Source of the DNA: Adiantum capillus-veneris
Taxonomy: Eukaryota > Streptophyta > Polypodiopsida > Polypodiales > Pteridaceae
Assembly (NCBI GenBank): GCA_014529385.2
Contig: CM043967.1
Location: 79,073,278-79,133,277, forward strand
Length of the DNA stretch: 60,000 bases
Direction: 5' to 3'
Every line of letters starts with the position of its first letter. Within the stretch, counting starts at the first letter, position 1. The notes under the pieces are model-generated. The model searched no databases, was not told the DNA's origin, and saw only the letters and a list, made by a program, of their open reading frames with translations. A program made the translations under genes and the position numbers. Below are positions 54,580 through 60,000 of the stretch, one piece after another.

Positions 54580-56990
54580 GTTTTTGTGGCCAAAACTAAT
54601 AATCTGGGAATTATAACTAAAGATAATTTGATACAATCTGAAAGCTTATAGCCCCGGCTCATCAATTACATTGTTTATCTAGAAAGTACGAGTTACAACA
54701 TTCTCGATTCATCAAAATAATAAGTGTTTTTACAATAAAAGCTTCGAAAAATGTTATCCGACTTAGCTTGCTGCTAACAATGCCCAACACCGAGGCAAAA
54801 TCCCCAACGCGTTAGTCGTGTAGTTCATTCAAACCCCGACGCACTAACTGTGTAGATGAGACTAACAAAAAGAAGAAGACCTAGGCAACATCCCGGATCC
54901 AGCAAAGCCCTAGATCAGCGACCCTTCAGTCTAAGGATAAGCGATGTAGGTGATCCTAGTCTTGTAGTAGCGACGCTGCCATGAGAAACATAACACGTGA
55001 ATCCAATCACAATAGCACTTTCCATATGCACAAACAATCTTTTCCAAGCATCTATACTAGACAAAGTCTCTACCCTTACACATCTACCATGAACCATCTA
55101 GATCACATCATGATCTAATTTCAAAACCATAAACCATAATCCAATCACTTCACATGGGTGAGCACTCCACCCAACTCCGGTGAGGCATAATTATTAGGAA
55201 GAGGATGGAGTGTAGGAAGGCCTCTTTATTTTCCATGAGCTTATGGAGGTGCTTAACATTTTGACGAATAGGTATACGCCATGTGTGCAAGAATGGTGGG
55301 TGTGTAAGAGTGGTCAAAAGATGCACTTTTCCCCCCAAAAAGGAGGTGGATATTTTTACGATTTTCAGACTTCCATAACTCCCACATATGATCTTGGATT
55401 TGAGCGGAGATCAAAGATCTACAATCTACGCGCAGAGCTCTTTCCATAGATATGCTACATGATATGGTTTTACCCGTTAGAATCTAAATTCCATTTTGGG
55501 GGAAAACTTTGAATTCAAATAAACTAGCCGTTTTGCCTGTTTGAATTCAAAAGCTGTCCTTTGATTTTCTTTATACAAAAGGTTGGAATTCCTTAAAATG
55601 CCAAATAAAGAGGCCCTCCTAGATCCCATTCTCTTCCTAATGCCAATCCTGCATAACGACTTTAGAACATAACATGGCTGTAAAAAAATTGGCAGCATAA
55701 TCATATCAAGAAAAAAAAAACCACGAGCCACACTGGCTTCCACCATAAAATCACAACCATAATCCATGAGGGAATCTCAGCCCTTAACCACGAATCATAA
55801 TCACATTGAACCAACTCCCACACTTGGAGTTTGACATATTCCTTGCAGCCAATTGGAGTCCACACACGTATGACTCTTAAGACATGATTCTTTCATGCAT
55901 AAAAATATTCCACCAGAAACTAATCATGGTATAAAAATCCAATTTTGACAGCATCCAACCATGCAAAGTTGATGTATCACATCTGCACTTAACCTCTCTA
56001 GCACATAGGGCTAGTTTTGACCTAGAAAGGTGGAAAGCAATCATAACCATGCATATGAGGCATCCATATCAATCCATAAATTTACATACATCATATGATA
56101 ACATCCCATCACCATAAACATGATAGAAAAACAGATCCAACCTTTAGGTCAACCATAAACCATAACTTCACACATATGCAAAAAACAACTTTTTGACATT
56201 TTCGGGAGCATGCATAACATGCAAATGAAATTATTTGACCTCAACCCAATGCATTAAGCTCAGATCCATAATATAGACTTGCACTCTATCATATCACTTT
56301 ATCCATATGGTACTGACACAACAAACGATAACCCAAAAAGAAATCCACTTTAATCATATTTGCCTATGCGGTTTGGGATGTCTAACCATATACCCTCACA
56401 TAAGTTTATGGGCATCTAGTAACTGAAATCAACTAACCAAAATGACCCATAAATCATACATAAACATCTCGATTAACTCACAACGTCCGATATAGTACTC
56501 CCCCTAGGTAGCACCCCTACACGGGTAGGTAAAACCGGTTATGGAATGATTGATAATTCGCATACTCGAGTTGATAACGGAGATCTAGATACATTTATCA
56601 TCAATTTTTATCAAGATTTTAATTGGTTAAGTGGGTTTTCCCATCCGGTGAATCTATATAGTGGTTCTTCAAGGAGCCTGGGTTCAAAAAATTTGACTAA
56701 GTGGAGTGGGCAGCAAGCTGTTTTTTGACCATATCTCTTAGCTTGTGTATGATTTTCAGATGAAAACCAAGAGAGAAAATGTTATAAATGATGTGTTTTA
56801 TCTCTGGTATAAAGGGTTTGAGCTGTTTCATAATGGTTTGTGAGTTATAGCCAAAACAGTGTTCCTACCACTTCTATGACGTGAAACGAAAAGCGCTTTT
56901 TGTGCATGCACATGATCATAAACGCATCATGTGCATAAATCAGTGTGTTAAATATGATGAAATAAACATGAGAAACTTCATACGTACTCG
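54580..56990. other. Unassigned AT-rich region, possibly LTR or leader of gypsy-3
   Basis: AT-rich, with many ACCATAA/CATAACCATG words. No domain or array is supported. On the minus strand it lies after the TATA box and leader of the gypsy-3 LTR, so it could be its U5 end plus flanking DNA, or a 5' LTR of gypsy-2; no boundary is visible. Confidence 0.4.
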
Positions 56991-58202
56991 GTTAATCCAT
57001 ACATGCACTTGTATACGAAAAAACAATCACCGAGAGGATGACTACGGAGAAAAACGACATATAGAGAGAGATGGTGATGGCTATGGAGTTTAGAGCTTCT
57101 CACCGTGCTTTAGAATCGATAAGGGGTTGTCGAAAGGCTTCTTACTTTGCTGCAAGGGAGTAGTGAGAGCTACGTAGAGGTATTCACCATGAGATCTTCT
57201 AGAGAGCACGTACACCGTGAAAGAACAGAGGAGATAGTAAGCAAGTAGAGAGAGAATATACTTCTTCTTCTTCTTCCTGTATACGAGAGAGAAGAGCTTG
57301 TGGAGATGGTGATGAAGAGCTTGCACCATTCCGTATAATAGATACGTATAGCCTTGAGGTAGTAGATGCAACAAACATCACTGTAAACTGAGCACTAAGT
57401 TGCAATTTATAGGCAAGTGCAGCAGGCCAGAGTGATGCCCAAGCCAAAAGTGAACTTCTCCACTCACCATCCAATTTTTACAGTAAAACTGGCCAATTGA
57501 ACAATATCTGGCCAAGTAATGGAACCTTAGCTAGACTATCCCGCACCCTGATGTCCTGACATAATTATGACTTCCTCGTACTGCCCCGGCATATTTATGG
57601 TACCGCTTTTTATATAAATAATTCCCGTAAAAATCCCGTTTGGTCCCATTTTTGCTCTGGGTGATCGATCATTTTTAAATCTGATGGAGACTAAATTAAT
57701 ATTTTTATGTTTAGGTCATCTTAAAAAGCACATTGCTTTTCAAAAACGCCGAAAAGCACGAAAAGCTAAAAATAGCATAAAAAGCAAAAAAAATCTAACA
57801 TTGAACCACGGGTTCCCCTCGTCCACTGGAACAAGAAAGTGGACTCGCTTTTCACTAAAAAACACTAAAAATCTTGAAAAGTGAAAAATAGCATGAAAAG
57901 CATATTTTTACAAAATTGAACTATAGCTTCTCCGAAACACGTAGATTTAAGGATCCTACCTTGCTTTTTGCAAGAAAAAACGTAAAAGCATAAAAAGCAT
58001 GAAAAAACTAAAAATAGAGGATTTTTCCAAAACTGCACCAAACGTCCGTCTAACCTACTAGAACATGGAAACGGCCTTGATTTTCACTTTAAAACCTTCC
58101 AATACTATCAATCAAGCATCTTGAATTAAAATTTGTCAAAATAGATATTGAAAGATATTTTTGTTATTTTTAAAAGAGACCCAAAATTTGGGGATCTTAC
58201 AT
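56991..58202 (-). repeat. Gypsy-3 3' LTR (right part)
   Basis: On the minus strand it starts TGTAAGATCCCCAAATTTTG immediately after a purine tract (AGTGTGGGAGGA), as in many plant gypsy elements. A TATA box (CTATAAATTG) lies near 57404-57413, followed by a CT- and CATCACCATCTC-rich leader. The 57.72-58.02 kb part has three diverged ~120-bp units rich in AAAAGCA and GCATAAAAAGC. The inner edge (56991) is only a lower limit; the true end was not found. Confidence 0.6.
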
Positions 58203-58939
58203 CCTCCCACACTTGAAAAACTCGGGGTGTCCTCGCCTCAATATGAAATATAAATAATTTAGTCTCATTACATCATCACATTTCCAAGTGGCATCTTTTT
58301 GAAGATACATTGACCATTTAACAAGGTGTTCAATAATGGTCCGATTACGTAGAGGCTTAGTTATGCTCTGAAGTATCACTTCAGGATATACTTCAAAAGT
58401 TCCATCGGTAGAGATACATAATAGCGAATCATCAAGAATGTGTTGCGGATCAGGTACATACTTCTTGAGTAAGCTGACATGAAAAACATCATGTACTTTT
58501 CTGTGTGGTGGTAACAAGGGTCTTTAAGCTTGATCATTTATCCTCTCGGTGATTACAAAAGGTCCACAAGCTTCTTATACTTACCCATTGATAAAGAACT
58601 ATGTTTGGGTTTTACTCTCAGAAATACCATATCGCTCTCTTCACAAAGTCTGGTCGATTGTTTAGGATCAACGTAACTCTTTTGTCTATCTTGAGTAGTC
58701 TTAATATTCAGCCGTATAAAATCAGTTTGTAGTTGCATTTCATCTAACATTTCCTTGGATGCTTGAACTCGTATGAGAGGGTCTGTCCATTTTAGTGGAG
58801 TAAGATACTCTTGTCCATATAATGCTTGAAAAGGAGACATTCCAATTGAGTTTTGGAATGAGAAATTATAAGAAAATTCAACCAAATATAAATATCTAGT
58901 CCATTTACTATGCTCGTGCATACAATAAGCTCTTAACAT
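58203..58939 (-). pseudogene. Gypsy-3 integrase C-terminus with chromodomain-like tail
   Basis: Encodes FSYNFSFQNSIGMSPFQALY, QEYLTPLKWTDPLIRVQASK, then (after a frame change near 58520-58550) HRKVHDVFHVSLLKKYVPDP. The tail has LRNRTIIEHLVKWSMYLQKD then ATWKC, matching the LVxWxxxxxxDATWE pattern of chromoviral chromodomains, and ends HPEFFKCGRM next to the polypurine tract. Confidence 0.87.
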
Positions 58940-59072
58940 GTCTTATGATTTGATTTGTTCTTTCTATTTGGCCATTAGCTTGAGGATGATAAGTAGTACT
59001 AAAGGCCAACTGGGATCCTGTAGCTAGGAATAGGCTTTCCAAAAATTTGAGGTGAACTTCGCATCGCGATGA

Positions 59073-59372
59073 TCAAAAATTATTCGGAGAGGTAAACCGT
59101 GATACATGAAAACACCTTTCATGAAGACTTGAGCTATATCCTTGGCCAGAAACGTTGTCTTTAACTGGAAATAAATGGGTCATTTTTGTAAACATATCAA
59201 CAACCACAAAAATAGAGTCATATCCTAGAGATGTAAGAAGTCCCGTAATATCCATGGATATGCATTCCGATTTCATTTGTGGAGCATCAATAGGTTGAAG
59301 CTTACTGGGATATCGAACTCGTTCAGCTTTAATACGTTGACATGTTAAGCATCTTTTAACATAGTTCAACAC
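59073..59372 (-). pseudogene. Gypsy-3 integrase core
   Basis: Encodes YVKRCLTCQRIKAERVRYPS (the CC half of the zinc motif), ISMDITGLLTSLGYDSIFVV and DMFTKMTHLFPVK, i.e. the first catalytic Asp of the DDE triad. The frame breaks at about 59073 and resumes in another frame further left. Confidence 0.9.
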
Positions 59373-60000
59373 ATCACGCTTTAGTCTTGGCCAAAATAAA
59401 CTCCTCCTTATAGTAGAGTTATTCTTAATGTATCCTAGGTGTCGTGCTATACGTATTTCATGAGCTTCCTATAGTATCTGAAGTTTGACTCCACCTTGAT
59501 TTGGAATGCAAAGACGGTTATTGAAGTAAAGGTCATCTCCTTCAACGTGGAAGCCTTTGATTTGTATTTCTTGCTTCTCTGTGCGATTATTTATGTTCAT
59601 CAACAAACACTAATTTTTATGTAATACGGGTTGTGAGTCCGATACCTTCTTGAATAAGGTCAATTAAAGAAGTAGTAATGGTTGTGACAGCGGCAACAAT
59701 ACTCTTCCTGCTTAAGGCAGCGGCCACAAAATTTTCCTTCCCAAGTTTATATTCGATTCCAAAATCATATTTTCATAACAACTCCGCATATTAAGGTCAA
59801 GTTGCGTGTAGATCCACTTCAGGGTTTTATGGTCGGTATGTAGTTCAAATCTCCTTCCAAGAAGATAATGTCGTCATACTTTAAGAGCATGCACAACGGC
59901 CAGTAATTCCAAGTCATGTGTAGGATAATTTAACTCATGTACAAGTAACTTACGAGATTCATAAGCTACTGGTTTTTCCTTCTTGAGACAAAACGCCACC
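59373..60000 (-). pseudogene. Gypsy-3 RNase H to integrase linker, cut by the window edge
   Basis: Frame-damaged. Near 59880-60000 the minus strand reads KPVAYESRKLLVHELNYPTH and DLELLAVVHAL in pieces, the RNase H core, then LGKENFVAAALSRK near 59720. The link carries KRDVLNYVK before the CC motif. The rest of pol lies beyond the window. Confidence 0.75.

Noticed and set aside
54580-58202. One 3.6-kb LTR shared by gypsy-2 and gypsy-3
   Set aside because: Only the right edge (TGTAAGATCCCC after a purine tract) is visible; no second copy or inner edge was found in the window.

Overview
The window looks like repeat-rich nuclear DNA of a land plant. It is AT-rich, has long CA/GA/CT microsatellites, and is filled by decayed LTR retrotransposons (Ty3/gypsy and Ty1/copia), a CACTA transposase relic, small inverted-repeat elements and three tandem arrays with periods of about 170 bp. 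Plant chromovirus-type polyproteins, a tRNA-iMet-type primer site and plant-style TATA/leader/GT-AG signals support a plant. Several families seen here are ones I associate more with large-genome or non-seed plants, but that lineage guess is inference only. I see no intact gene, rRNA, CRISPR array or bacterial feature.

Layout. 1-6.6 kb: a minisatellite, then a multi-exon minus-strand pseudogene resembling an uncharacterised RNase H-fold (DDD-like) transposase family, with a 174-bp tandem array in its largest intron, followed by eight copies of a 172-174 bp satellite whose monomer is mostly one long palindrome. 6.6-13.3 kb: CACTA TNP2-type relic, a gypsy pol relic split by a MITE, and a gag-only copia-type LTR element. 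13.3-26.9 kb: mostly decayed DNA with fragments of gypsy RT and gag, two more copies of the same MITE, and many microsatellites, including runs of 21 G and 38 C.

26,981-39,329: a structurally complete gypsy chromovirus (LTR, PBS, gag, PR, RT-RH-IN, PPT, LTR, flanked by GCAAT duplications). It was later interrupted inside RT by a deleted copia-type element that carries two tandem arrays, and inside the integrase C-terminal region by a solo-LTR-like 1.55-kb insertion. The gypsy element may itself sit in the first intron of a minus-strand transcription unit whose leader and splice donor lie at 39.36-39.86 kb.

39.9-45.7 kb: a duplicated TATA promoter with an unrecognised plus-strand ORF, and an unrecognised minus-strand pseudogene rich in P/E/K and coiled coil, split by a small element with perfect 31-bp inverted repeats and a 5-bp target duplication. 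45.8-54.6 kb: a second gypsy element on the minus strand, with an extra N-terminal gag domain and two unusual reading frames downstream of integrase, one of them retropepsin-like. 54.6-60 kb: long noncoding/LTR-like DNA and the 3' half of a third minus-strand gypsy element.

The open reading frames do not form a working pathway. The biology here is nested insertion and decay. The items most worth following up are the palindromic satellite, the DDD-like pseudogene, the perfect-TIR element, the orphan ORFs at 40-43.5 kb, and the post-integrase protease-like frame of the second gypsy element.
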